From Rosellinia necatrix (lineage: Eukaryota > Ascomycota > Sordariomycetes > Xylariales > Xylariaceae): a stretch of DNA of 64,000 nucleotides. The notes beneath the pieces are model-generated. The model made no database searches and was not told where the DNA came from. It saw only the letters and a program-made list of their open reading frames with translations. A program made the translations under genes and the position numbers. Where the stretch lies: positions 5,394,001-5,458,000 of the forward strand of contig JAGYVD010000001.1 of assembly GCA_021209875.1 (NCBI GenBank), in the 5' to 3' direction. Shown in pieces: positions 25,254-36,878 of the stretch (its first letter is position 1; every line of letters begins with the position of its first letter).

Positions 25254-26780
25254 TTAAAGTTGGCTGCCTTGGCATGTAGAAGGGATGGTACACTGGCGAA
25301 GAATCCGTGCCGTGTGCTCGTTTGCTCTTTGATAGAAGAAGCCAGCCTGGTCACTTGGCGGGACGATGCCGGCACCTCGGGTGGTAATTAATAAGAAGAG
25401 TGCGATGTCATCTTCTATGTTCAACGCGCCGTCTGGTCCTTTGCGTAAGGCGCCTTTCATTGTGCCTGCCGACGCAAAGATATGCCGCCTTGAAGGTACT
25501 CCCTCAAGTCACAACGCATCACAACACATCCGACTAACAAACGATGAGGGCTAAAGACCTTGTCATTCATTGGTATTCTCAGCCGCTCGTGTATTTTATA
25601 GAACGGCACCAAAATACCATCCATCATCAAAGTCCGCCGGAATGCGTCCACCGCATCCTTCTTCGATGGGTAGTGATGACCCTGGGTGTTTAATAGCTCT
25701 CACGCCTTCAAATCATCTTCCCATCCTCTACCTAGTGGAATTACCTCCTCGTTTACTATACATACTATCAAAAGTTGCGCTACACAATTTTATGAACTCT
25801 AACATTTTTAAGAACTAAATTCTATTCTTTAGTAAGTGGCTAGATGTATACGCCGAGTAGTAACCACTTTGCACCATCAAGTTATATAAGAGGCCTTATA
25901 ACACACACACATAAACAGTCACCAACCAGGTTTAGTCGCAGTCAACTAATACAGGATGTTATCAAGATTATGGTTCGAATAATGTCGAGCCAGGCAAATT
26001 ACATTTAAATTCCGGTTCCCCAAAAATAGCATCCGCCGTCGCGTCTCGAAAAGTATATTTAATCCACGTCCAATTAATATAGTCCGGTTCGAAAAGCTCC
26101 TGGATTGGGCGCGGCAAACATCCCAATCCCGACAAGAAGTATACGCAGTTTTCAGTTTTTCAGCAGTCGCAAATATTATATTTATTCAATAATTAGCTTA
26201 GGGTGAGATGGCCATCCACAATCTTGATTTGTTGGGAGTGCTAGATAGGCCTTAACTTACGCACCATGGCTCTCAAACGTTGTAGAGGAAAATCAAATGG
26301 CGTTTTACCACTCGATAAGCTTGGACAGAAAAGCCGATCTATGGCTACCCCAGGTAGATACTCTTGTTCGTAAACAAATTGTACACTTCGTGCGAGCACC
26401 AGTTCTTGAACTACATAAATATGGGTCCAATAAGCACGTCCGAATGAGAGCTGGTAAGGGTGGTAATATCCTCATGGTTGATTGTATCCGAGATGTTCCG
26501 AAAGATGTTGAAGGCTTGGGCTGTCGAATTGCCACTAGGACCTAGCTAAGCTAACGCTCTGGTGGCGCTTGCATAGATGTCAATCATATGTTGTACCTGA
26601 TCACTTACCCCTAGTCGCCCCAGGAATGGGATATGGCTTCATAATGTGGGAGGTTATCGACGTACTCGACTAAGTGTGCTTCCAAACATAGCATGCGCCT
26701 TTCGGAGTAGAGGACCGGACGGTCCGTATGATCGATGTACCAGATCACAGCCTGGATATTGAAGTGAACCACCTGTAATT
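25254..26780 (-). pseudogene. decayed heterokaryon-incompatibility (HET) domain gene
   Basis: Minus-strand fragments show a HET domain. About 26735-26614 reads DHTDRPVLYSERRML and ends in YEAISHSWGD, the classical HET block 1, followed at once by an in-frame TAG (26611-26613). About 26440-26340, in another frame, reads YWTHIYVVQELVLARSVQFVY, matching HET block 3 (YW.R.WVVQE). Further down, 25690-25510 (DAFRRTLMMDGIL, then IPMNDK before a GT) and 25460-25254 (FASAGTMKGALRKGPDGAL) look like the C-terminal part, though linking them to the same gene is inference. The second half of block 1 and block 2 cannot be read continuously. HET proteins trigger non-self recognition cell death; this copy cannot encode an intact one. 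Confidence 0.6.
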
Positions 26781-27238
26781 GGTAGGAGTAACAATACTGG
26801 TTCTGTTAGAGACAGGTCACCCTTGCGCTTCCAACTGTAGTTCGTATCACTTGCGGTGTTGGGGAACTGGTTGATCGGGGCATCGTATGGTAGTTGAATT
26901 CGTTAAAACAAAACTACAAAAATCAACGAAGAAAAAAGGTGACCGATGATGTGAAGCCTGAAAATTTATATAGATGGTTTCGTACCCCTTTTTATGCCAC
27001 TCCGGCCAATTTAGCCCCTAATCCCTAGCAGCTTAGTCACAATACTCTACTTCAGTGCTAAAAACTGCAGAATTTATTGAAGAGTTAGGCATGTCGTGAT
27101 AGATTATTTAACGTTAACACATAAAACTGGCCCTATTTTTCTGAGGGCAGCCTAGTCGTATTTATCCAGATGAAAGGAGAATCTCTCTAATCTAAACGTG
27201 GACTACCTCCGGTCCCCTCTCTCCTACATTCCTTGTCG
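26781..27238. other. intergenic region
   Basis: Between the HET pseudogene and the 3' end of the AsaB-like gene. A short minus-strand stretch at about 26890-26790 has coding-like composition and may be the eroded N terminus of the HET gene. The rest is AT-rich. Confidence 0.35.
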
Positions 27239-28233
27239 CTAAAACCCCCGAAGTGGCTCATTCTCATAGAATACAAAGAAGCGCATCTCCATACTTTCCC
27301 TAGGTGCCTCGCCAGCCATCTCTGGATGTCTAAACGAGGCGTGACAGCAGCGGCTCTCGGATGTGTTCCTCGAGTCGTAGCACTTGAATACCAGCGCCTC
27401 GTCGGGCCGCATCCCGGACAGGTAATACCACTCGTGCCGAGGGTTCGCGCGGACCTCGAGCGTCTGGAACCCGCTGCCCTTGGAGATGCTCTTGTAGAAG
27501 CCGCCGCCGGCGCCCGCGGGCGGCGGCATCGCCCGCATCGGCACCAGGTCCTCGTCGGCGACCGTCCGGCCGTCGCAGAAGCAGAGCGGGTCCCGGCGGA
27601 TGGTCCGGATCGGGCGCCAGAGGTTCACCGTGCCCCAGCGCGTCCTTGTCAGCTCCCCCGCCTCCCGCGGCAGGTTGTCGCCGAGGAGCGTGCGCGCCCC
27701 CTGCCCGGACTGGTCGACGTGCGCGTGGCGCGCGGGCACCGTCTTCCCGAACCCTTCTCTGTTGGGCACCTTGTCCCGGCCCCGCGAGGCCTCGAGCTTC
27801 TTCAGCGCCTCGATGTTGGCCTCCACGGTGTTCTGCCGGATCAGGTGCGAGAAACAGTGTGCCCGCGTTGCGTTTGTGCTGCGCTGTCTATCAGTATATA
27901 TATCTACACCCGAAGTGGAAAGGAGAATGACACGTATTTTTAGGACTGTTCTCTCACTCACATTTTCTTTACAAGCGCCTCCGCCTCGGCGTACAGGATC
28001 CCTTCGATATCTCTAGAGTCGAGAGATGTGGTGCTGGGTTTCCACTTACAGAGCTGGAAAGCATGTGTGTGAATATCGAACTCGTTCTCCCTGCCTCTCA
28101 GATCTTGGATTTGTATTGCCTGGGTATCAAACTTTCGACGGAGGACGCCGACCGTCCCAAAGCTGCATGCCTGCGCTCCGCCTCTGGAGGCGTCCAAATG
28201 GTAGTCCATCGTTGTTTCCACGACGCCTGCCAT
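27239..28233 (-). CDS. AsaB/CmcJ-like hydroxylase/desaturase family protein
   Basis: Two minus-strand exons, 28233-27962 and 27878-27239, encode 303 residues; the intron is GTGAGT...CAG of 83 bp and restores KKITNATRAHCFSHL. The N-terminal half has the family pattern TVGVLRRKFDTQAIQIQDLRG. The core has an HxD pair in ARHAHVDQ, then VNLWRPI, DEDLVPM, HEWYYLSGMRPDEALVFKCY and a later His in RCCHASFRHPE, with PRESMEMRFFVF close to the end. This set is typical of the fungal AsaB/CmcJ/GA4-desaturase-like family, thought to be Fe(II)/2-oxoglutarate-type oxidases of secondary metabolism. The expected HxD...H metal ligands seem present. It is intact and lies 6 kb beyond the polyketide synthase, separated by pseudogenes; a shared pathway is possible but not shown. 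Confidence 0.82.
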
Positions 28234-29547
28234 ATTGGCGGGTGTCAGAAACCTTGCGAGCTAGGGACAGAGTTAGAGGGGAAGAAAGATGGCTGAGGCG
28301 AAAACATTCACAATCAATCTAGCGTGGTGTCGACGCCTCTGGCCTTTATAACATCACATTTCTTTATGACATTGGCTTCTGCCTATCGCAATTCTGTTAT
28401 TGAATTACATGATGCTTATTTAGCATTATCAATCAATCTCGTGCACAGAGAGGACAGACGTTGTCGATCATGGTAGCTTCCTACTATCTCTAGTTTCAAC
28501 GTGCTTTGTTTAATCTTGTCGGAAGTTCGGGTCTACGGATGTTTATTTCATTGGCTGGTCTAGACCGGGGCTAGCTTCGAGGTCGGCCTCGAGCCCCCGG
28601 AACCCATTTTCTATGGGGTCGCATACATCTGAAATGGGTATCGAAGAGTCGACATTCGCTGGATGCGGAATGTATGATTACTGTTTTTACCGTAGGAAGG
28701 GGAATTCTGGGCGCGACGATAGTCGAATTGTTTGTGAAGCATAACATGTAGCGTAAGCTATAAAGTTACATCTAGTACACATCTACCCGCTGCAGAGTCT
28801 AGATTCGAGCAAATGCAGCAATCCGCAATCGTCACGGACCAAGCCCGGGCTCCGGGCTCCACCGGGCGCGGGCCAGAGTAGCATGTGGCTTATCTAAGCC
28901 GGAATATCTAGCGACTACCTTACAAAGAGAACTTTTCTCCTTGTGCAACAACATGATTCAGCTGTGACAAGTAAATCTTGAACCCGAACGCTATTCGCGT
29001 AAAAAAAAGTCTTGTTCGTAGCTTTACGGGAGTAAAATTCTGCTAAAGTGGGAACCGCTCTTCTAATTGAATCTCAAGATTCATGTGAATTACTTGCCTG
29101 GGTATGTCTAACTCTGTAAAGAGCGGACCAAAGCGAAAATAATTACTTTAGTTTGATCACTGATATCTTTCCCTATCAGCTCGCGCCTCTTAGAATCGAA
29201 ACTAAGATGAAGACAATCAAAGACAATTATTTAAGTGGCTCAATACTCGATAGCAGTTATACGCGCTTGTATTAGAGCAGTATTGGTGTTCTTAACTAGA
29301 ACCACTATCCTGCTGCTCTCTATCTAAAAGCTGCATATTTTCTTTTTCTAGTTTTTTTCTTTTTTCCTTTTTACATTCATGATTATGATCCACCCGAGAT
29401 CAAGCGAAATAACATAGGAACCTAAATAGCCTGGCAACATGGAAAGCCATTTATACAGCAAAGATGATGATACATTCTGGGAAACGAAATCCTAAAACTA
29501 TCATGGAGGAACGCCATTATTTCCAAGTCCTCCTCCCAAGCGTCCGA
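28234..29547. other. intergenic region
   Basis: 1.3 kb with no supported gene. An imperfect GC-rich inverted repeat lies at about 28567-28598 (GGGGCT...TTCGAGG against CCTCGAGCCCC). The rest is AT-rich with T runs near 29340-29370. Confidence 0.4.
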
Positions 29548-31197
29548 TCAGAAGGTGCTGATGGGGCAGGGGCCGGTATGGAACAGCTCGTCCTCGGCCT
29601 CGAAGATGTTCTTCTGGAACTCGCTGGTCCAGCCGGCGACGGGGCGGCCGGTGGCCCCCGGCACGCGCGCCTCGCTGGCGGGGATGAGGAGGTTCGTCGA
29701 CTCGTGCAGCAGCTCGGCGGCGCGGCTGTAGAGCCGGAACGGAAGCAGGCTCTTGCCGTCGCGCGGCATCACGTGCTGGGCCGGTGTCCGCTTCCGCGGC
29801 TGCTCCGGCTCCCACATGAAGGCGAGGGAGAGCAGGCCGATCTCGTCGTCGCCGGGCTTTCCGTAGTCCCACCGCTTCTCGAAGCGCAGCGTCTTCTTCC
29901 TGTCTTCTTCGGCCGCGATGCAGTAGCAGTAGTATTCCCACTGCTTTTGGAGGCGGAGCTGCTCCTGTTTCTGGAGGCGGAGTTCCTCCAGTTTCTGGAG
30001 GCGGAGTTCCTCCTCTTTCTGGAGGCGGAGCTCCTCCTGCTTCTGGCGCTTGGCGTACTCCCACTCTCTCTGGAAGAGGAGCGCCTCGGATTCAACCTGC
30101 TCGGGTTGTTCGAATTGTTCAGGCTCCTGGGGTTGGGCGCGCAGTCCGCCGAATCCAGGCGGCGGCATCAAGTGCTTCGTTCCGTCGTGAGCTGTCTGGA
30201 TGAACCGATGCGCGGGCTCCACTTCCTCCTTCTCCCGCATGGGTCTGGCGCATAGGCCGTCGAATCCGGGCGGTGGCATCAAGTGTTCCGCTCCGTCATG
30301 ACCGGTGCGGATGAACCGGTGTGCAGGCTCCCCCTCCTCTCTCGCCTCATCCTGCTGCAAGGGTCTAGCGCATATGCCGTTGAACCCGGGGGGCGGCATC
30401 AGGTGCTTAGTCCCATCGTGGTTTGTCCAGATGTAGCGCCCCTCGCGCTTGGGCTGGTCGCCGCCACGGAATCCGGGGGGCGCGAGGACGTGGCGTCGAT
30501 CCTCAGCGTCGATGCGCTCAAGCCCGCGGAGCGCTTTGGGCGGTGTGAAGGAGGTGTCGGATATGGCGGCCGAGTCGGCGCCGTAGCTCGCGTCTCCGCC
30601 GTCGTTGTCGTCGGCTCGAAATCCAGGGGGCGCGAGAACATGGCGTCGACCCTCAGCGTCGATGTGCTCGAGTCCTCGGAACGCTGTGGGCGGCGTGAAA
30701 GAAGTGTCGGATATGGCTGCCGAATCGGCGCCGTAGCTCGCATCGCTGCCGTCGTTGGTGGCGATCTCTACGACTGCGGTCTTGCCATGGTTGAACTCGA
30801 ATGGGTAAAGGGAGCTTGGTTGCTCTCGGGATTCTTGACGTGGGTTCTCTCGGACGACTTCGGCAAATGGAGCCCCTTCCTAAGGGGTCTCAATAGGCGA
30901 TTCATCCGAGGAAGATCCATCATCTTGACAAAGGGATGGTGTGGAGCCGTCGGAAACAGAATTCTCGTCAATGTCCGGCTCCTCGCTACCCACGCCAGAC
31001 TGATCATCTGGAGCGGGAGGACTTTGCGAGGTAGTGATGCGCGACTTTGGCGGCACGGAGTTGTATCTCGCGTTGAGCGCTTTCACAAAGGCAATGAGAT
31101 CAACGCGATCTGCATGACTTCCAACAAATGCTTGTTGATGCATTGATTTCATGTGACATGGGGTGCTGATTTCAGCAAGAAGAGAAAAGATAGCCAT
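29548..31197 (-). pseudogene. repeat protein gene interrupted by one TAG
   Basis: On the minus strand one frame runs from ATG 31197 to the stop at 29548 (550 codons) with a single in-frame TAG at 30880-30882. Before the stop: 105 residues (MAIFSLLAEISTPCHM, then acidic Ser-rich). After it: two about 50-residue repeats (DASYGADSAAISDTSFTPP...RHVLAPPGF), then three about 29-40-residue repeats centred on DG..HLMPPPGF, a charged segment with four or five copies of LRLQK, and a C-terminal globular-looking part (SRAAELLHESTNLLIP, ending CPISTF). No family is recognised. Coding quality is equally good on both sides of the stop and no intron phase removes it, so this is a recent nonsense change, a read-through gene, or a sequence error. 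A downstream ATG at 30399 could start a 283-residue protein. Confidence 0.55.
29936..30051 (-). repeat. 24-base tandem repeat coding for E-LRLQK units
   Basis: Within the repeat protein gene the motif CTGGAGGCGGAG (+ strand) recurs every 24 bases about five times with substitutions, coding on the minus strand for EELRLQKx units that would form a charged helix. Copy number is likely variable between strains. Confidence 0.75.
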
Positions 31198-32990
31198 TAT
31201 GACTACTGGGCTAAAAGCTCTGGTGATTGAATGGGTGAGAAACTTTGATGGTTGTGTGGGTTAGAAAGTTTGGTGGTTGGGTTGGTTAAAAACTCTGGTG
31301 GTTGTGCGGGCTGGGAGTTCTGGCGTTCCAAGGCACTTTATAGTCTGCCTTCAACAACAGAAACTTTAGCTGTGAATCGGCTCCCCAGGCGGCACTGGGC
31401 TTGCCGCTATGTTTACGGGTAATATTGTCCGCAACTCTGGTATCCAACAAGGGACATCGCCCTGGATGGTGTATCAACGGAGATGTCAAGGGATCCAAGG
31501 CACGTAACTTGGTGGTTAACGACCAAACTATTGTGCTCAAAGCACAACAAATTCGAGTATCGAATATGGTGGTAGGTGGTGATATGTGCTTAATATAAGG
31601 GTGCCGGTAACAAGAAAGTTGTTCATAGAACAAAGAAAGTGTTCCGGCCTCAGAAGGGTAAGGGTGAAAAGAGGAAGCAGGAAGAGGAGAGAGGGTACGG
31701 TGGAGGGCATATATGTAGGTTAACGGAACCCAAGTAGTAGACAGTTGAACCAGGTAGTGAAGGTACAAGTGGTAGGTACGCGGGTAGGTGGCAGTGGGGC
31801 CGAAAGATAATCAGCACCATTGGCCTCTTAGCTATTCAATAACCTATCAAATGGAGTGGCGCAGTGCATTCAATGGCCAGGCCCAATAACAGCGTCGATA
31901 AATTGTATTGCTAACGTTGATAACAGGCAAGTGGTCTGTTCTCGGGCGCGTAGATACATTCACTACTTACACGAGCGGGTGGCTAGACCTGGAATAAGCT
32001 CTTTTAGGCTATTGTGTTTCACGAGGGTCATTGTTGGATTAGACCGGGGGGTGGTTAGCTAAGAAGATCTCTACGCCCACATCCATATACACTCTGATTT
32101 GAATATTATCAATTGAACCAAGTAAATGCTTTCCTAAGTGGGTATTCCATTATTGCAGCATATTCACCGTTCCCCTTCTACAGCAACAGATATGTTTGGC
32201 TACTCCATCATCTCAACAAGCTCTCTGCACTTTCTGAGCACTACCCTCTGGGGTCCCCCAGCCACATAATAAGGAATCCAGATGTCCCAACCTCGCTAGC
32301 ACCCAATCAGAACCCCATGAATTAAGGTTATTTTAGCATTGCATCTAACCCGTGATCTTGCCTTTTGATCGGGACATGCTTAACCATGACAACCCAGCAT
32401 CTCTCAGAAGAGGTACAGCTCGCAAAGCTTGTTATTTACCTACTACAGGGATTTTCACGTCGCTTGAATCTCCATTCTTCCTACAACATCGCTATCTAGC
32501 CGCCATCCCGTTGCTACATATCCTAGTAGGCCATGTGCCAGCAATCAACCCTGCTCTCATATCCAACAATTTATCGAAAAACGAAAATCCATTTTGCAAG
32601 ATAAATCCGCTAAGCATCTTTAATAAGATAGTCTAACTTTGCTCTCTATATATCAATACATTGGGCCATAGGTGGCGAATCTACGAGCTCAATGGCATCA
32701 CGTGATTGACGCTGGTGCCAGGTGGGACAATGGAGCTAAAAGCAAACGACTTCTCAATGGGGGCAACCCACAAGGACCAAAGAAAGTGATTAAAACAAGT
32801 TAGGACTTGCCATGTATACAGTTATACTTATGATTTATCTACGAGAATAAAATGGGTATTAGGTTAAATGGCTAGTAATTCTATTGAGGCCTGAGGCTTA
32901 ACAAGAACGCTAAGAGTGTTATGATACAATATTGGTATCCTTGGGACATGATTGCCAAAGAATGACTGAAATGAATCAACCCCTGAATGT
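31198..32990. other. intergenic region with a short degenerate repeat
   Basis: No supported gene. About 31219-31325 holds about four imperfect copies of a 24-28 base unit (GGGTTAGAAAGTTTGGTGGTTG-like) directly before the repeat-protein start. A minus-strand frame at 31286-31768 has Pro/Ser/Thr-rich content and crosses this repeat; I do not accept it as a gene. The remainder is AT-rich. Confidence 0.4.
31219..31325. repeat. four imperfect copies of a ~26-base unit
   Basis: The units read GGTGAGAAACTTTGATGG, GGTTAGAAAGTTTGGTGG, GGTTAAAAACTCTGGTGG and GGCTGGGAGTTCTGGCG with similar spacers. They lie 22-130 bases upstream of the minus-strand repeat-protein ATG, so they would be in its promoter or leader. 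Confidence 0.6.
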
Positions 32991-34272
32991 CTACTTCTTC
33001 TCCTTGGCAGACTCAAATGCACTGCTTTCTTTCAGCCAGGTCTCGAAGTCCTGTAACCGTGGCTCTGCAGCCTTAAGCTCCTGAATATCAGCTTTATAAC
33101 CCTCCTTTTCGAAGAAATCGAACATCTTTCCGACGTCGTGGACCAACCAACGGAAAACGTATCCTACAACCGTCCATGCTTGTGGGAGCTGAGTGCCGGT
33201 TACTCGGCGGAATATCGAACGCGCGTCGAGCAGCGTTAGCTCATCGCCTGCGAGGCTGATGGCACGGTTCTCATAAATCTCGGGATACCACAGGGCCTTG
33301 GCACCGAAGACGCCAATATCACGCACACTGACAAGCTGTAACTTGGTGGAAGATGGTAGCGTATGCCACGTAGCGGCCATCACGGGTCCAAAGCCTTCAA
33401 GTATGTAAAATTAGTAATTAATCCTGTACATTCTTCATTTTAACCGTTCCAACCCGCCGAAATAGTCCGGGAGCAAGACCACTCTCCCTATCATGAAGTT
33501 TCTGCCTCTAGTGCACAGAGGGAATAGGGGCCAGACAGTAAAATACTGACCTGATGTGGGATTTAGGTTATCCATAAAGGCGACGGGACGCAAGATGGTG
33601 TACGTCATCGTAGGGCTCTCGGCGCACGTTTTTCGAAGATAATGCTCGACTATAATCATATGCCATTAGTCCACATAATCCATGCGTTTTTTGCATTAGA
33701 ATACCCGCGACTCATATTCCAACCCTGATATATCCCAGCTTCCCACCGCCACGAACAAACCAACACGCGCGCAGCAGGGCCCAAAGTAAACCAGAACAAG
33801 ACCCACTGTTATGCTTCGTGACAAAATGCGGCACGTCAGTCGGGTTCTCCCAACTGCGCGCCTCGCCGCCGCGCTCGATGCTGCTGAAGACGAAGCGTTT
33901 CACGCCGTGGCGGGCGGCGGCGTCGATCAGGAGGCGTGCCTGGGCCTCCTCGTCCCAGATGGGCGTGGTGTACGAAAAGACGGCGTCGATGTCTTCGTGC
34001 GCTGCGAAGATGGGCTCCGGGTCCCGCGTGTCGCCTTCGACCACCTCAAGGTCCAGAACCTCCCTCGTGCCTCCGTACGTCGGCACGAGCGCCCGCGCCT
34101 GCTTCGACGATGCCTTCCGCGTGAGAGCTAGTACTTTCAGTGCCGGCGGGCGTGAGCTGCCGCCTTGCGATGAGGCGTTAGCAGTGACGAGTTGCGAGAG
34201 CTCCGTCAGCACGGCGCTGCCTTGCTGGCCTGTCGCGCCCACGACGAGGACCTTGCGCGGCGGAGAGAACAT
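32991..34272 (-). CDS. NmrA-like NAD(P)-binding protein
   Basis: Three minus-strand exons, 34272-33807, 33649-33551 and 33394-32991, encode 322 residues. Donors are GTGGGT and GTCAGT; acceptors are TAG and AAG; the sum is an exact multiple of three. The N terminus VLVVGATGQQGSAV carries the Rossmann GxxGxxG motif of the NmrA-like atypical short-chain dehydrogenase family. Later landmarks are DAVFSYTTP, VKRFVFSSIERGG, PHFVTKHNIEHYLR across intron 1 and TYTILRPVAFMDNL. Members bind NAD(P) as redox sensors or act as reductases; the usual catalytic Tyr-x-x-x-Lys is replaced here by a TKH..I pattern, as in NmrA-like sensors. Substrate and role are unknown. It has no shared promoter with its neighbours. 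Confidence 0.87.
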
Positions 34273-35261
34273 TTTGAATTTTGATAATTATGTGAGAAGT
34301 ATCGTGTAACCGGGATGTTGTAAGATGAATCGTTTTGGAAGGTGGTCAAGATCTAGGGGGCGAGATGAGTTGGGTTGGTCCTCTGTAAATAAAGGAGTTA
34401 AGATAAAATGAAGATGTTGACTACGCGAGAGTGGAAGGCTTGATGGCAATAAGAAAGCCTTCCTAAGCACATGATGGATGTCGCAGTTGCTTTATATCCG
34501 TCCTTCATGGTCCCAATAACGTTCTCTGAATACCTAATATATGGATCTGGTGGAGTCACTCCTCGGTCCCGAGCTGCATCATATTCATAACTAGGGCGGC
34601 TCTTCCTGGGCGGCATCAGCCAACCGTCTTAAGCATTTTAGGTAGGTACGGGTTATGCAAGGAGAGGTACGACCTACAGTGCCGAATGGCTACCACTAAA
34701 GTGGATGCCCATGTCAATTACTAGGTCTCCATCCCATCGACATCTTCTTTTTTCTTTCGCTGCAGGTACATACTTACCTATGTGGGTAGATCCTAAGTGT
34801 TCACGTTGTACTCTTTACTTTAAGTAAGTAGCAACGCGTCTTTACGATAAACTTCCCCAATCATTACAGTACTATTTTGATAATCATACTATATTATTAC
34901 TTAGAGACGCTATATTTTCACATACTCGGTTCACCTCGCCACCAGGAGAAACGCCGAAGGGTATGCGTATATCCAGTGCCCATTAATTTGGGCAGGCACC
35001 GTTGTGTAGGGATGGTCCGCCGCACTGCATATTCGGCCATGCATGCAATTATTCAGCCCTACCTCGATTCGGATTCGGCCGAATCCTCGTCCGCTTGAAA
35101 TGCGCGCGCCGACATCTCTCCCGCTCAATCCCCGCATGGTAATTAAGGCTGTGGTATTGTATTTGTGCGTAAGCATTCATGCCTAGCAGCAGGACAGGTT
35201 GTATTATCCACCAATTAGGTGACAATACATCCAACCCCACCATCTTCTGACCATGTGTTCT
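34273..35261. other. intergenic region
   Basis: Nearly 1 kb between the 3' end of the siderophore acyltransferase and the NmrA-like gene start, both on the minus strand. It includes the NmrA-like promoter. GTAGGTA tracts occur near 34640 and 34770. No gene seen. Confidence 0.4.
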
Positions 35262-36878
35262 TTACAAGGCTGGCCCTTCCCAAGCGTCTCTCCTCAACCG
35301 ACAGAGCCAAGCTTGTTTATACGGGAGCGCAAGTTGTTTCTCCTTCGCAAAACCCCCGTTCTCAAGATGCTGGATAAACCTAGATGAGAGTCGTCAGTTA
35401 TCACCACGCATGCCGCACAATAGGGGAAATGCCTACCTCTTATTATCGGCTCTCGGTTCTAGGTAGACATTCATCGTGCGACAGTCTGCTTGCCAACACC
35501 ACTGGATGAGACTTGACAACCACACAGCTACTTGCCCTCTTGCCCACTCCTCGCCCACTAAGACGTGCATGCCCCTGTCAAAGTCCTGTGCGTCGTTACC
35601 CATATGGTAACCCACTGGGTCCTCCTTCACCCAGTAGAGCTCGAAGTACCCAAAAGGAACCCCATCCCACAACCCAATGGCCGGAAAGGAATGTTTTGCC
35701 CGCAGCGCGAGCGGGAGAAAATCGTCATGATACTCACCCCAGAACGCAGATACACGCGGTTTCGATAGCCACCTTTGGAGCAGCGAGCGGTCGGATAGCA
35801 AGCAGAGTTGTGCAAGGCTGCTGTCTCTTTCTCCCTTACTAACAGGCCCCATGTGGGGAACTGGCCTCGATGAAAGGGACGCTACCCGGAAGGAGAGATA
35901 CTTTCCAACGCTGGGGATGAAACGAGCGTAGAAGGTCTCCCCCATACGGAATGGTTTCTGCCGTCGTGGATGCCGAATGTTATTTGTAATAGTATACTGT
36001 AAAGGGGCTGGCGGGTAGTATGTTGGTAAATGTGAGGCGGAGTAATAAGGTCCGATCGGGAAGGTTGGTGTGGCCGCCAGCGAGGCTGGTACCGAGCCTC
36101 CAGGCACATCGGCAGTAATGATACCGGGTAGAGCGAACGAGGGGGAGCTCGGTAATTGCAAGGCGTCGATTTGTGCAGGTGAAGTGGGACGACTTGCAAT
36201 AGGCGATCCAGGGTAGGACGAGTTTGGCATCCTCAGGGGCTGCAGAGTGAAGAGGAATATGCCGCTGTGAATCTGCCAGAACATACGCCGAGTGACGAAC
36301 ATCTGATCCCATCCTCCCTCGTCGTCGACCCCACTACCCACTGAGGTATCAAAGCTGGCTATCAAGCCCATCCTCTCCAGCTTCGGGATCATATTCCTTC
36401 CGCGGAAAACGCCATCGCGCCTAATCCTAATGTGCCAGTCACCCTTGGGTCTTGCCTCAGCTGGAAGTACCGTGGCTTGCTCGCCTCCCAGGTAGGGGGC
36501 GGGCTCAGGCTGCTGGAAGTACCAGTATAGCGAGATCCACAGCATTAAAGCGATCTGGCGAGACGGGCTTGCATGGGGCTTGAAATCACTGCTGGAGGGG
36601 TTAGAGATGGAGGAGATATATATGTTGTCATTCTGCAAGGTTGGCCTGCGGTAGGGGTGGGACTCGGTTTGACAGGGTTGGGAAGTATCGGTCCCGTTTC
36701 CGACATATCGTCGTGGATGCTGTTCGATGACACCTTCAGTGTGTATTGCCACTGTCCACCCAGCAGGAAATGGCGTAGGGTGGGCATTTAGATCATTATT
36801 CTTAAAAAATAAACCGCCAAAGACGGGCTGTACCGTGTATGACTGCCCATCAGGCAAGCGGATAGATGAGGGGGCCAT
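35262..36878 (-). CDS. N5-hydroxyornithine acyltransferase (siderophore biosynthesis)
   Basis: Two minus-strand exons, 36878-35437 and 35379-35262, encode 519 residues; the intron is GTAGGC...TAG of 57 bp. The C-terminal half has the GNAT-like AlcB/IucB domain: KHSFPAIGLWDGVPFGYFEL, YWVKEDPVGYH, FDRGMHVLVGEEWARG and NVYLEPRADNKR, then FIQHLENGGF in the second exon. Enzymes of this family (SidF/SidL type) move an acetyl or anhydromevalonyl group to N5-hydroxyornithine to make the hydroxamate of fungal siderophores, in the cytosol or peroxisome. I cannot tell SidF from SidL: the C terminus (EGPAL) is not a clear peroxisomal signal. A Pro/Ser-rich insert lies at about 215-300. One AGATAA site upstream could bind the GATA factor SreA. 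Confidence 0.9.

Noticed and set aside
26081..26110. GGTTCGAAAAGC resembling a tRNA B box
   Set aside because: No matching A box, acceptor stem or cloverleaf could be built around it.
27233..27943. 236-residue plus-strand frame over the AsaB-like gene
   Set aside because: Antisense to clearly conserved exons and without motifs.
29464..30255. 263-residue plus-strand frame over the repeat protein
   Set aside because: Its Leu/Glu-rich repeats are the complement of the LRLQK repeats; the minus strand carries the more natural protein.
31286..31768. 160-residue minus-strand frame upstream of the repeat protein
   Set aside because: Crosses a short tandem repeat, has Pro/Ser/Thr-rich content and no conserved block or splice support.
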